Assembly: GCF_004801285.1 (NCBI RefSeq)
Contig: NZ_SSNY01000013.1
Span: forward strand, 16,001 to 80,000
Length of the DNA: 64,000 nt
Direction: 5' to 3'
Origin: Ollibium composti
GTDB lineage: Bacteria > Pseudomonadota > Alphaproteobacteria > Rhizobiales > Rhizobiaceae
The translations under genes and the position numbers were made by a program. Within the stretch, counting starts at the first letter, position 1, and each line of letters opens with the position of its first letter. Under the pieces are notes generated by a model that ran no database searches, was not told where the DNA came from, and was given only the letters and a program-made list of their open reading frames with translations. Shown one piece after another: positions 41,954 to 50,476 of this stretch.

Positions 41954-42350
41954 GCGCCTGCTTCTGGTGGCGGCCTGCGCGCTGGTCGATGCGGACGGGC
42001 GCGTGCTGATCGCGCAACGTCCCGAAGGCAAGCAGCTTGCCGGCCTGTGGGAGTTTCCCGGCGGCAAGGTCGAGACCGGCGAGACGCCGGAGGAATGCCT
42101 GATCCGCGAGCTTCGCGAGGAGATCGGCGTCGAGACGCAGGCTGCCTGCCTGGCGCCGCTGACCTTCGCGAGCCACTCTTACGACGATTTCCACCTTCTG
42201 ATGCCGCTCTATGTCTGCCGCCGCTTCACCGGCATCGCCGCGCCGCGCGAGGGACAGGCGCTGAAATGGGTGAAGCCTGCCCGGCTGCGCGACTACCCGA
42301 TGCCGCCGGCCGACGCGCCGCTGATCCCGTTCCTGATCGATCTTCTGTGA
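41946..42350 (+). CDS. mutT: 8-oxo-dGTP diphosphatase MutT
   Basis: 134-residue Nudix hydrolase that removes oxidised 8-oxo-dGTP from the nucleotide pool and prevents A:T to C:G changes. The complete Nudix box runs from GGKVETGET through PEECLIRELREEIGVE, within the usual MutT sequence GLWEFPGGKVE. ATG 41946 lies inside the end of the GNAT gene (8-base overlap), indicating translational coupling. Confidence 0.93.
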   Translation: MARRLLLVAACALVDADGRVLIAQRPEGKQLAGLWEFPGGKVETGETPEECLIRELREEIGVETQAACLAPLTFASHSYDDFHLLMPLYVCRRFTGIAAPREGQALKWVKPARLRDYPMPPADAPLIPFLIDLL

Positions 42351-42484
42351 CCGCCAATCTTTTGTGATTGTGATCGCGCGGCCGCGCGCGAAAGGCGCCC
42401 TGCGTTAAGAAAAGATTTATCCGGACATGAAAAATTGACGAGACGCCGCTTTCCGGCCGTGCAATGCTGTGGGGACGCAAGCCG

Positions 42485-42802
42485 ATGAGCCTCGAAAAGG
42501 AGTGGGATGCGATCCGGCCCGACCGGTCGCAGCGCGCCTCGCAAGCCGGCATGGGCGTGCTCAGGCTCGCTTTGCTGTTCGGCTCGGCGGCCATCGCGCT
42601 GGCGCTGATCGCCACGCCGCTGCTCGACCGCGAAAGCCGGCAGATCTATGCGCGCGACAACGGCGTTTTCGGGCTGGACATGACCAGCACCGGCTCCGTC
42701 AGCCGTTCCAGCAGCTACACGGTGCGCCGTTCGGTGCTGCAACCGTCGCCCGATTCGGTCTGCATCATTCGCGCCGACGGAAGTCGCAGCGGCGACTGCT
42801 GA
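42485..42802 (+). CDS. Conserved hypothetical single-pass membrane protein
   Basis: About 105 residues starting MSLEKEWDAIRPDR, with an in-frame ATG at 42464 adding seven residues. One hydrophobic helix (GVLRLALLFGSAAIALALIATPLL) separates a charged cytoplasmic N terminus from a Ser-rich outer part with two cysteines near the end (DSVCIIRADGSRSGDC). AAAAGGAG lies inside the start region. It precedes the Flp pilin gene; the pairing is common in rhizobia as I recall, and a role in envelope or pilus biology is speculation. Confidence 0.7.
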   Translation: MSLEKEWDAIRPDRSQRASQAGMGVLRLALLFGSAAIALALIATPLLDRESRQIYARDNGVFGLDMTSTGSVSRSSSYTVRRSVLQPSPDSVCIIRADGSRSGDC

Positions 42803-42868
42803 GGCCGGGACTCTTTCACCGCCCGTTAAGCGTGCCGTCTTAACCTTTCTTAATGGTTCGAGGGCAGG

Positions 42869-43057
42869 ATGAACGTCATGACCATGCTGCGGCGGTTCCT
42901 GACGGACGAACGGGGTGCGACGGCCATCGAATACGGCCTGGTCGCTAGCCTCATCGCGCTGGCCATCGTCGGCGGCGTCACCGTCTTCGCCGCATCGCTC
43001 CAGACGTTGTGGAGCGATGTCGCCGATCGGATCAGCGAGGTCCTCGCCGGCTCCTGA
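42869..43057 (+). CDS. Flp/Fap type IVb pilin
   Basis: 62-residue pilin precursor: MNVMTMLRRFLTDERGATAIEYGLVASLIALAI carries the conserved cleavage region, with the G-A-T-A-I-E-Y motif, Glu5 and Tyr6 of the mature pilin, followed by one hydrophobic helix. The C-terminal part (TLWSDVADRISEVLAGS) is short as in Flp pilins. ATG 42869 follows GGCAGG. No cpa or tad secretion genes are in the window, so it is an unlinked pilin gene. TTAA motifs lie just upstream. Confidence 0.92.
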   Translation: MNVMTMLRRFLTDERGATAIEYGLVASLIALAIVGGVTVFAASLQTLWSDVADRISEVLAGS

Positions 43058-43104
43058 AGCATCGGCGTCGAGTCCAGGACCGGCCGGCGAAGGCCGGCGC
43101 CGTT

Positions 43105-43986
43105 CTATTGCGTCTTGCCTTCTTCCAGCCTGTCGAGCACCGCCGCCAGCGATGCCTTGGCGGAGCCCGGCTTCAGCGGCTGCTGCTGCGAGGCGTGCGG
43201 CGCCCAGCCGGACATCCATACGAGCGAGAACGTCGCCCTGACCCGGCCGTCCGGATCGGCGAAGCGCTCGGCGTAGATTTCGGCGGCGCGGGCGAACAGC
43301 CGCCGGCCGGCGGGGCGGCGCGAACGGTCGGCGAGCGCGCTCGTCTCGCCCATGGCGCGCAGGTCCGCCGCCAGGTCGAACAGCGTGTCGTAGCGCACGG
43401 TCGTATCCTCGACATCGGCGACGGGCAGGGCGAGACCGGCTCTCTGTAGCAGCGCGCCGGCATCGCGCACGTCGGCGAACGGCAGTACGCGCGGGCTTAC
43501 GCCGCCGGCAAGCTCGGTTTCGGCGGCAAGCAGGCTCTCGCGCAGTTCGGCGAGCGTGCTGGCGCCGGCGAGTGCTGCGAGGAACAGGCCGTCCGGCTTC
43601 AGCGCGCGGCGTACCTGCGCCAAAAACCCCGGAATGTCGTTCATCGCTTGCATCGACAGCAACGAGACGGCGAGGTCGAGGCTTTCCGGCTCGAACGGCA
43701 GCGTCTCGAAGGGTGCGATGCGGCCGGCGCCATCCGACAGGAAGGCGGGATCGGCCTCGATGCGCTCGATTTCATCCACCTTGCCGCTGGCTGCCAGCGC
43801 TTCGGCGGCAGCGCCCGTCTGGCAAAACAGCGCGGCGGCTCGGCTGAAGCGCTTTCCGACCGTGGAAAGCCGCAGCTCAAGGTCCTCGGCAGCGCGCTGC
43901 ATGAGGAAATCGGCGCCGGGCACCGGGCGCGCCAGCGCGCGGCGCTTGCGCGCCAGCCACAGCGATGTGTCGATGATCGGCTGCAC
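43105..43986 (-). CDS. SAM-dependent methyltransferase (BioC/NDUFAF5-like)
   Basis: 293-residue protein with the overall layout of the NDUFAF5/BioC methyltransferase group: N-terminal SLWLARKRRALARPVPGADFLMQRAAEDL, then a degenerate SAM-binding region, and PFEPESLDLAVSLLSMQAMNDIPGFLAQVRRALKPDGLFLAA as the motif II-III block. NDUFAF5 relatives act on complex I assembly. The classical G-x-G-x-G loop is not obvious. It converges with the Flp pilin gene. Catalytic activity is unproven. Confidence 0.82.
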   Translation of the reverse strand: MQPIIDTSLWLARKRRALARPVPGADFLMQRAAEDLELRLSTVGKRFSRAAALFCQTGAAAEALAASGKVDEIERIEADPAFLSDGAGRIAPFETLPFEPESLDLAVSLLSMQAMNDIPGFLAQVRRALKPDGLFLAALAGASTLAELRESLLAAETELAGGVSPRVLPFADVRDAGALLQRAGLALPVADVEDTTVRYDTLFDLAADLRAMGETSALADRSRRPAGRRLFARAAEIYAERFADPDGRVRATFSLVWMSGWAPHASQQQPLKPGSAKASLAAVLDRLEEGKTQ

Positions 43987-44005
43987 TTTTAAGGTCCTGC
44001 CTGTC

Positions 44006-44136
44006 GTGCGTCCTTCGAGGCTCGCTGCGCTCGCACCTCAGGATGAGGGCTGACAGTGCGACTTCGCCCGTAGAAGGCGACAGCGCCGACTTTCCTCATC
44101 CTGAGGTGCGAGCGCAGCGAGCCCCGAAGGACGCAC
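44006..44136. repeat. Large inverted repeat with 42-bp arms
   Basis: Left arm 44006-44047 and right arm 44095-44136 are reverse complements at 41 of 42 positions, with a 47-base spacer. The arms read outwards from the methyltransferase and comF genes. Similar GC-rich elements are dispersed in rhizobial intergenic regions as I recall. It can form a long stem and may block read-through between the divergent genes, or be a non-autonomous mobile repeat. Confidence 0.85.
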
Positions 44137-44206
44137 CGAACAACTCGGTTTGCCGACCGTAGATATGCTATCATGCATGCGGGGACCAGCCTTGTGGGCA
44201 ATCGGC

Positions 44207-45010
44207 ATGGGGGAGATCAGGGCATTGACGGGGAGGGCGCTGGCCTGGCCGGGTCGTGTGCTGTTCCCGCCCGTCTGTGCCGGTTGCCGCCGCCGCGTCT
44301 CGCAGCCCGGTGCGCTGTGCGGCCAATGCTGGCCGCAGCTCAGGCTCCTGGAGAGGCCGTGGTGCGAGGTGATGGGCACGCCGTTCGCGCACGATATGGG
44401 CGAGGGCTTCCTGTCGGCCGAGGCCATCGCCGATCCGCCGCCGTTCGAGCGCGCGCGGGCGGCCGTCGCCTATTCGGGCGTCGCCCGCCAGATGGTTCGG
44501 GGGCTGAAATACCAGGACCGCACCGATCTGGCGCCATGGATGGCGCGCTGGATGCTGAGGGCGGGCGCCGAATTGGTCGCCGAGGCCGAGGTGGTCGTGC
44601 CGGTGCCGCTGCACTGGCGCCGCTTCTTCCGGCGCCAGTTCAACCAGTCGGCCGAGCTCGGCCGGGCATTGGCGCACCTCACTGGCCTGCCGTTCGCGCC
44701 GGAAGCGGTCAGGCGCATCAAGCTGACGCGCCAGCAGGTCGGGTTGGAACGCGCCCAGCGCGAGGAGAACGTGCGCGCCGCCTTTCGCGTGCCGGACGAG
44801 GCCGAGATCACCATCGCCGGCCGCCGCGTGCTCTTGGTCGACGATGTCTACACCACCGGCGCGACCGTCCGCGCCGTCACCAAGGCACTGAAAAGGGGCG
44901 GCGCCGGCGCGGTGGACGTGCTGACCTTCGCCCGCGTGCTGCCGGGGGACTTCCGGCAAGGGGAGATCGGACAGGGGGACTTCCGGGCGGACGAGTCCGC
45001 GACTATATAG
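44207..45010 (+). CDS. comF: ComF family protein (amidophosphoribosyltransferase-like)
   Basis: 267-residue cytoplasmic protein. An N-terminal zinc-finger region has CAGC and CGQC pairs; the C-terminal phosphoribosyltransferase fold carries the PRPP loop VLLVDDVYTTGATV. LHWRRFFRRQFNQSAELGRAL and RRIKLTRQQVGLERAQREENV are ComF blocks. It helps DNA uptake in competent bacteria; its role here is unknown. The start is uncertain: ATG 44207 is closest to the family domain, while ATG 44165 or 44177 extend it. The inverted repeat ends 70 bases upstream. grxC follows after 23 bases. Confidence 0.87.
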   Translation: MGEIRALTGRALAWPGRVLFPPVCAGCRRRVSQPGALCGQCWPQLRLLERPWCEVMGTPFAHDMGEGFLSAEAIADPPPFERARAAVAYSGVARQMVRGLKYQDRTDLAPWMARWMLRAGAELVAEAEVVVPVPLHWRRFFRRQFNQSAELGRALAHLTGLPFAPEAVRRIKLTRQQVGLERAQREENVRAAFRVPDEAEITIAGRRVLLVDDVYTTGATVRAVTKALKRGGAGAVDVLTFARVLPGDFRQGEIGQGDFRADESATI

Positions 45011-45033
45011 CCTTGAAACAGGATGGCTGCCCG

Positions 45034-45303
45034 ATGGCCGACGTGACGATCTATACGCGCATGATGTGCGGCTATTGCGCCGCCGCAAAAAGGCTGCTGG
45101 AGCGCAAGGGCGTAACCTATACCGAGCACGACGCGTCGTTTTCGCCCGAACTGCGCCAGGAGATGATTGCCCGCGCCCACGGCCGCTCGACCTTCCCGCA
45201 GATATTCATCGGCGACGTGCATGTCGGCGGTTGCGACGATCTGCACGACCTCGAGCGCGAAGGCCGGCTCGACGCCCTGCTTGCCGACCAGCCGGCCAAC
45301 TGA
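45034..45303 (+). CDS. grxC: Glutaredoxin 3
   Basis: 89-residue dithiol glutaredoxin that uses glutathione to reduce disulfides in the cytoplasm. The active site CGYC is at residues 12-15 (MMCGYCAAAKRLL), with the cis-proline in STFPQIFIG and GGCDDLHDLE at the C terminus. ATG 45034 follows ACAGGATGG. It lies 23 bases after comF and 14 before the nitrilase-family gene, so the four genes from comF to DUF1178 are probably one transcript. Confidence 0.95.
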   Translation: MADVTIYTRMMCGYCAAAKRLLERKGVTYTEHDASFSPELRQEMIARAHGRSTFPQIFIGDVHVGGCDDLHDLEREGRLDALLADQPAN

Positions 45304-45317
45304 GATCGGAGACCATC

Positions 45318-46184
45318 ATGGCCGCATTCAAGGTTGCCGCAATCCAGATGCGCTCGGGCACCGATCCCGAACGCAATGTCGCCGATATGGAGCGCATGGT
45401 GCGCGAGGCGGCGGGACAGGGCGCCCGCTATATCCAGACGCCGGAGATGACCGGCGCCATGGTGCGTGACGCCGAGGCGCGCAAGGCTGCCTTTACCACG
45501 CAGGACAAGGACTGCGTCGCTGCCGCGGCCGGCCGGCTGGCGGCGGAACTCGGCGTCTTCCTGCATGTCGGCTCGACCGCCATCCGGCGTGCCGACGGCA
45601 AGCTAGCTAACCGGGCGCTGCTTTACGCGCCGGACGGCTCGCTGCGCGCTTCTTACGACAAGATCCACATGTTCGACGTCGATCTCGACAAGGGCGAGAG
45701 CTGGCGCGAATCCTCGGCCTACGAGCCGGGCACGGAGGCTGTCGTCACCGATCTCGGCGAGGCCCGGCTGGGCTTCGCCATCTGCTACGACCTGCGTTTT
45801 CCGCAGCTTTTCCGTACCGAGGCGCTGGCGGGTGCCGATCTGCTGTCGGTGCCGGCCGCCTTCACGCGCCAGACCGGCGAGGCGCATTGGCATGTGCTGT
45901 TGAGAGCGCGCGCCATCGAGAACGGCGCCTTCGTCGTCGCCGCCGCGCAGGGCGGCGTGCACGAGGACGGTCGCGAGACCTATGGCCATTCGCTGATCGT
46001 CGATCCATGGGGCCGCGTGCTGGCCGAGGCCGACCATGCCGAGCCCGGCGTGATCGTGGCGGAGATCGACGCCGCCCAGTCGGCCGCCGCGCGCGCCAAG
46101 ATCCCCAACCTGAAGAACGCGCGCGAGTTCACGCTGGAAACCGTCACCGGCCCGGCACCGGCGCTGAGGGGCGCCGCGTCGTGA
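45318..46184 (+). CDS. Carbon-nitrogen hydrolase (Nit1-like, deaminated glutathione amidase type)
   Basis: 288-residue nitrilase-superfamily amidase. The catalytic triad is E43 (TPEMTG), K115 (DKIHMFD) and C156 (ICYDLRFP). The block YDKIHMFDVDLDKGESWRES is typical of the Nit1/deaminated-glutathione amidase group, which clears a side product of transaminases. Position next to a glutaredoxin gene supports a glutathione-related role, though this is inference. ATG 45318 follows GGAGACC. The next gene overlaps by 4 bases. Confidence 0.9.
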   Translation: MAAFKVAAIQMRSGTDPERNVADMERMVREAAGQGARYIQTPEMTGAMVRDAEARKAAFTTQDKDCVAAAAGRLAAELGVFLHVGSTAIRRADGKLANRALLYAPDGSLRASYDKIHMFDVDLDKGESWRESSAYEPGTEAVVTDLGEARLGFAICYDLRFPQLFRTEALAGADLLSVPAAFTRQTGEAHWHVLLRARAIENGAFVVAAAQGGVHEDGRETYGHSLIVDPWGRVLAEADHAEPGVIVAEIDAAQSAAARAKIPNLKNAREFTLETVTGPAPALRGAAS

Positions 46185-46606
46185 TCCGGTTTTCCCTGAT
46201 CTGCGAGCACGACCACGAATTCGAGGCCTGGTTCCGCTCCAACGACGATTTCGATACCCAGAACAGGCGCGGCTTCGTCGAATGCCCTTCCTGCGGCTCC
46301 AAGAAGGTCGGCAAGGCGCTGATGGCGCCGGCCGTCTCGACCGGCCGTAACCGGGAGAAGATGGCGCTGGCCATGGGCCAGGCGCAAAAGGAAGCGATGG
46401 CGCAGCTCAAGGCGCTGTCGGAAAAGATGCGCGAGAACGCCGACTATGTCGGCGACAAGTTCGCCGAGGAAGCGCGCAAGATCCATTTCGGCGAGACCGA
46501 TCCGCGCGGCATCTATGGCGAGGCGACCGCCGAGGAGGCCCGTTCGCTTGCCGAGGACGGTGTCGACTTCATGCCGATCCCGGTGTTTCCCGACGACCGC
46601 AACTGA
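46181..46606 (+). CDS. DUF1178 family protein
   Basis: 141-residue protein of unknown function. The N terminus MIRFSLICEHDHEFEAWF and the zinc-ribbon-like CPSCGSKKVGKALMAPAV are the conserved DUF1178 features, followed by a charged helical region and the tail GVDFMPIPVFPDD. GTG 46181 overlaps the upstream amidase stop as GTGA. It is usually found after glutaredoxin and nitrilase genes in alphaproteobacteria as I recall, as here. Confidence 0.9.
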   Translation: MIRFSLICEHDHEFEAWFRSNDDFDTQNRRGFVECPSCGSKKVGKALMAPAVSTGRNREKMALAMGQAQKEAMAQLKALSEKMRENADYVGDKFAEEARKIHFGETDPRGIYGEATAEEARSLAEDGVDFMPIPVFPDDRN

Positions 46607-46609
46607 AGA

Positions 46610-46640
46610 GGCCTGTCGAAGCCGTTCAATCCGACAGGCC
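46610..46640. terminator. Hairpin between convergent DUF1178 and MarR genes
   Basis: Perfect 9-base arms GGCCTGTCG/CGACAGGCC (46610-46618, 46632-46640) with a 13-base loop, overlapping the end of the MarR gene. No T run, so it is a weak terminator candidate. Confidence 0.4.
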
Positions 46641-47114
46641 GGCGATCAGCTTCTCCAGCAGGGCGGCAAGCCTTTCGCGTTCTTCCGTATTCAGGCTGGA
46701 CAGGATCCGGTGCTCGTTCTCGATATGCGCCTCGACGGCGCGGTCGATCAACTCGCGGCCCTCTTCCGTGAGCTGAACCATGAGGCCGCGCCGGTCGCTC
46801 GGATGCGGCACGCGGCGGATCAGTCCGGCCTTTTCCAACCGGTCGAGGCGGTTGGTCATGGCGCCCGAAGTCACCATCGTCGTCTCGTAGAGCGCCGTCG
46901 GCGTCAGCGAGAACGGCGCACCCGAACGGCGCAACGTCGCCAGCACGTCGAATTCGCCATGCTGCAAGCCGTAGCGGGCGAAAAGCGGCGCCAGCCGGTC
47001 GCGCGCGACGAGCGTCGCCGCCTCGCTCAGCCTGCCCAGCACCGCCATCGGCGATACGTCGAGGTCGGGCCGCTCCTTGCGCCATTGAGCGATCGCTTTG
47101 CCTGCGCGGTCCAT
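46626..47114 (-). CDS. MarR-family transcriptional regulator
   Basis: 162-residue dimeric winged-helix regulator. The DNA-binding part contains GEFDVLATLRRSGAPFSLTPTALYE, then MTNRLDRLEKAGLIRRVPHPSDRRGLMVQLTEEG, the classical MarR wing. It is divergent from an EamA transporter gene, and the 94-base gap holds a palindrome at 47128-47145, so it probably represses the transporter and itself. The ligand is unknown. Confidence 0.92.
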   Translation of the reverse strand: MDRAGKAIAQWRKERPDLDVSPMAVLGRLSEAATLVARDRLAPLFARYGLQHGEFDVLATLRRSGAPFSLTPTALYETTMVTSGAMTNRLDRLEKAGLIRRVPHPSDRRGLMVQLTEEGRELIDRAVEAHIENEHRILSSLNTEERERLAALLEKLIAGLSD

Positions 47115-47127
47115 ATCTTTCCGAAAG

Positions 47128-47145
47128 TATCTTGACGTTAAGAAT
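47128..47145. promoter_or_regulatory. Candidate MarR operator
   Basis: Palindromic TATCTTGACGTTAAGAAT with a core TCTTGACGTTAAGA (one mismatch from perfect symmetry), 14 bases before the MarR gene start and 64 bases before the EamA gene start. The TATCTTGACGT half-site is typical of MarR-family operators. Confidence 0.65.
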
Positions 47146-47208
47146 CTTTACGCTAATTATAATCCGAATCCCGATGCGGGCAAGCCCGCTTTCTGACGGA
47201 ACCGCACC

Positions 47209-48120
47209 ATGGCGTCACTCTGGAATTCAGCCTTCGCGCTGCTCGTCGTCACCGGCGCCCTGCTTGGGCTGACGCTGCCGTTCGGCAAGATGGGCACGGA
47301 TGCCGGCGCGCCGGGCATGGTGTGGGCCTTCGTCGTCTCGCTGGGCGCCGGCGGCCTTCTGCTGGCGGCGTTGCTCGCCAGCGGCCGCGGGATGCGGCTG
47401 ACGGCGCGGCGGCTGCGCTATTTCCTCGTCACGGCGGCGGTGTCCTACGCCTTCCCCAATTTCCTGATGTTTTCGGCAATTCCGCATCTCGGCGCCGGCT
47501 ACACGGGCATCATGTTCACGCTGTCGCCGATCATCACGCTGGTCTTTTCGATCCTGCTCGGCGTCAGGCGGCCGAACCTCCTCGGCATGGCGGGCATCCT
47601 CGTCGGCTTTGTCGGCGCGGCCATGGTGGCGCTGACGCGCGGCGAAGCGGGCCAGCCGGCCGACATCTTCTGGGTCCTTGTGGCGCTGCTGATCCCGGCC
47701 AGCCTCGCCATCGGCAACATCTACCGCACGGTTGCCTGGCCCGACGGCGCCGGGCCGATCGAACTCGCCATCGGCAGCCATCTCGCGGCGGCGGCGATGC
47801 TTTTGGTCGCCATCCTCGTGACGCAAGGCGCCGGTGCCTTCGCGCCGCTTGCGCAGGTGCCCTGGGTAGTCGCCGCGCAGATGCTGTCGGCCTCGACCAT
47901 GTTCGCCTTCTTCTTCCGCCTGCAGGCGGTGGGCGGCCCCGTCTATCTCAGCCAGATCGGCTATGTCGCGGCGGCGATTGGGTTGTTTTCGGGAACGCTG
48001 TTCCTCGGCGAACACTACCGGCTGCTGACCTGGGCAGGCGCCGCCATCATCGTCGCCGGCGTCTTCATCACCACCAAGGCGCAGGAGCGGGGCGAGATTG
48101 GTGAGCGCGAGCCTGCCTGA
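47209..48120 (+). CDS. EamA/DMT-family transporter
   Basis: 303-residue protein with ten hydrophobic segments in two EamA halves. Half 1 ends in GYTGIMFTLSPIITLVFSILLG; half 2 ends in VYLSQIGYVAAAIGLFSGTLFLGE. Probable exporter of a metabolite or toxic compound. ATG 47209 follows CGGAACCGC. It is divergent from the MarR gene, which is its likely regulator. It converges on ubiG with a 10-base gap. Confidence 0.88.
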   Translation: MASLWNSAFALLVVTGALLGLTLPFGKMGTDAGAPGMVWAFVVSLGAGGLLLAALLASGRGMRLTARRLRYFLVTAAVSYAFPNFLMFSAIPHLGAGYTGIMFTLSPIITLVFSILLGVRRPNLLGMAGILVGFVGAAMVALTRGEAGQPADIFWVLVALLIPASLAIGNIYRTVAWPDGAGPIELAIGSHLAAAAMLLVAILVTQGAGAFAPLAQVPWVVAAQMLSASTMFAFFFRLQAVGGPVYLSQIGYVAAAIGLFSGTLFLGEHYRLLTWAGAAIIVAGVFITTKAQERGEIGEREPA

Positions 48121-48130
48121 AGCGCAAGTC

Positions 48131-48892
48131 TCAGGCCGCCTTCTCGGCCAGCATCATGTAGTTGACGTCCATGTCGCGCGACTGGTGCCAGCGGTCGGCG
48201 AAGGGGCTGTAGACGACGCCGGTGCGGTCGATCACGGTGAGACCGGCGCCGGTCAGCGCCGTCTCAAGTTCCTCTGGCCGCACCAGCTTGCCGAACTGGT
48301 GGGTGCCGCGCGGCAGCCAGCGCAGCACGTATTCGGCGCCGATGATGGCCAGCCCCAGCGCCTTCAGCGTCCGGTTGATGGTGGCGACGAACATGATGCC
48401 GCCGGGCTTGACCATCTCCGCGCATTTGGAGACAAAAAGGTCGATGTCGGCGACGTGCTCGACCACTTCCATGTTCAGTACCACGTCGAATTTTTCTCCG
48501 GCGTTGGCCAGCGCCTCGGCGGTGGTGGCGCGGTAATCCACCTCCACGCCCGATTCGGCCGCGTGCAGCCTGGCCACCTCGACGTTGGTGGCGGCGGCGT
48601 CCGCTCCCACAACCTCGGCGCCGAGCCTCGCCATCGGTTCGCACAGGAGGCCGCCGCCGCAGCCGATGTCGAGGAAGCGCAGGCCCTCGAAGGGCCGCGC
48701 GGCGCGCGGGTCGCGACCGAAGCGGGCCGCCACCTGATCGCGGATATAGGCGAGCCTTACCGGGTTGAACTTGTGCAGCGGCCGGAACTTGCCGTTGGGG
48801 TTCCACCATTCGGCGGCGAGCGCTCCAAAGCGCTCGACCTCGGCGGTGTCGATGGTCGATCGTCCGGTCTGCGCGGCTCTGGAATCTGGCAT
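48131..48892 (-). CDS. ubiG: Ubiquinone biosynthesis O-methyltransferase
   Basis: 253-residue class I methyltransferase that performs two O-methylations in ubiquinone synthesis. The SAM motif DIGCGGGLLCEPMARLGA is intact, preceded by the UbiG start block FGALAAEWWNPNGKFRPLHKFNP; MEVVEHVAD and GLAIIGAEYVLRWLPRGTHQF are further UbiG motifs. It is divergent from lysC with 227 bases between; I see no clear regulatory site in that gap. Confidence 0.95.
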   Translation of the reverse strand: MPDSRAAQTGRSTIDTAEVERFGALAAEWWNPNGKFRPLHKFNPVRLAYIRDQVAARFGRDPRAARPFEGLRFLDIGCGGGLLCEPMARLGAEVVGADAAATNVEVARLHAAESGVEVDYRATTAEALANAGEKFDVVLNMEVVEHVADIDLFVSKCAEMVKPGGIMFVATINRTLKALGLAIIGAEYVLRWLPRGTHQFGKLVRPEELETALTGAGLTVIDRTGVVYSPFADRWHQSRDMDVNYMMLAEKAA

Positions 48893-49119
48893 GGGCGGTC
48901 TCCTGCGACGCTACCAAGTCGGTCCCATGGCGGTGAATGTCAAGGCGCTGCCGGCGCGCCGCCGCGCCCGCCCGGTGCGGCAGGATGGCCGAAGGCAAGC
49001 GCATGCCTTGCGAAACCGGCACGGTTTGGCTAAGGAGGCCGCGCATTCCGCACCCCGGCCCGCCGGGGCGGTTCCAGTCATTTCCGGTTTCCGGCAGCAT
49101 CCAGAGGCAGGCCGCTTCC

Positions 49120-50394
49120 ATGGCGCGCATCGTGATGAAGTTCGGCGGGACCTCCGTCGCCGACCTCGACCGCATCCACAATGTGGCGCGGCACGTCAAA
49201 CGCGAGGTCGATGCCGGCCACGAGGTCGCCGTCGTGGTGTCGGCCATGTCGGGCAAGACCAACGAGTTGGTCGGCTGGGTGCAGGGCATGCCCAAGGCCA
49301 CCGGCGCCAACAGCCCGTTCTTCGACGCGCGCGAATACGACGCCATCGTCGCCTCCGGCGAGCAGGTGACGTCCGGCCTGCTCGCCATCGCCTTGCAGTC
49401 GATGGGCGTCAACGCGCGCTCCTGGCAGGGCTGGCAGATCCCGATCAAGACGGACGGGGCGCACGGCGCGGCGCGTATCATCGACATCGACGGTTCCTTC
49501 CTGATCAAGCGCTTCGGCGAGGGGCAGGTGGCCGTCGTGGCCGGTTTCCAGGGCATCGCCCCCGACAACCGCATCTCGACGCTCGGCCGCGGCGGCTCCG
49601 ACACCAGCGCCGTCGCCATCGCCGCCGCCGTGAAGGCGGACCGCTGCGACATCTACACCGACGTGGACGGCGTCTACACCACCGATCCGCGCCTCGAGCC
49701 GAAGGCTCGCCGCCTCGAGCGCATCTCCTTCGAGGAAATGCTTGAAATGGCGTCGCTGGGCTCCAAGGTGTTGCAGGTGCGCTCGGTGGAACTGGCCATG
49801 GTGCACAAGGTGCGCACCTTCGTGCGGTCGTCCTTCACCGACCCGGATGCGCCCGGCATGGGCGATTTCCTGAACCCGCCCGGTACGCTGATATGCGAAG
49901 AGGATGAAATCGTGGAACAGCAGGTCGTCACCGGAATTGCCTATGCCAAGGAAGAGGCGCAGATCTCGCTGCGCCGCGTCGCCGACCGTCCGGGCGTCGC
50001 CGGCGGCATCTTCGGGCCGCTCGCCGAGGCAAATATCAACGTCGACATGATCGTCCAGAACATCTCCGAGGACGGCAAGTCGACCGACATGACCTTCACC
50101 GTGCCGAACGGCGACGTCGCCAAGGCGCTGGCCGTGCTCGACAAGGTGCGCGAAACGGTCGGCTTCGACGCCGTCCAGCACGACGACGGCATGTCCAAGG
50201 TCTCCGTCATCGGCATCGGCATGAGGAGCCATGCCGGCGTCGCCGCCACCGCCTTCAAGGCGCTGGCCGAGAAATCCATCAACATCCGCGCCATCACCAC
50301 GTCCGAGATCAAGATTTCGATCCTGATCGACGGTCCCTACACGGAACTGGCGGTTCGGACTTTGCATTCTGTCTACGGCCTCGATAAGCATTAG
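49120..50394 (+). CDS. lysC: Aspartate kinase
   Basis: 424-residue enzyme of the first step of lysine, threonine and methionine synthesis. The start MARIVMKFGGTSVADLDRI carries the ATP-binding KFGGTS motif; GRGGSDTSAVAIAAA and YTDVDGVYTTDPR follow. The C-terminal part has paired ACT domains (KEEAQISLRRVADRPGVAGGI and SKVSVIGIGMRSHAGVAATA) for feedback control. ATG 49120 has AGAGGCAGG upstream; the longer frame is not supported. ptsP follows after 82 bases. Confidence 0.95.
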   Translation: MARIVMKFGGTSVADLDRIHNVARHVKREVDAGHEVAVVVSAMSGKTNELVGWVQGMPKATGANSPFFDAREYDAIVASGEQVTSGLLAIALQSMGVNARSWQGWQIPIKTDGAHGAARIIDIDGSFLIKRFGEGQVAVVAGFQGIAPDNRISTLGRGGSDTSAVAIAAAVKADRCDIYTDVDGVYTTDPRLEPKARRLERISFEEMLEMASLGSKVLQVRSVELAMVHKVRTFVRSSFTDPDAPGMGDFLNPPGTLICEEDEIVEQQVVTGIAYAKEEAQISLRRVADRPGVAGGIFGPLAEANINVDMIVQNISEDGKSTDMTFTVPNGDVAKALAVLDKVRETVGFDAVQHDDGMSKVSVIGIGMRSHAGVAATAFKALAEKSINIRAITTSEIKISILIDGPYTELAVRTLHSVYGLDKH

Positions 50395-50476
50395 GACGTG
50401 GATATGATTTGACGGCAGCGTCGGGGCGGCGAAAGGGTCGCGCCGGCGCCTCGGTGCATTGGAGAAGACGTTCGCG

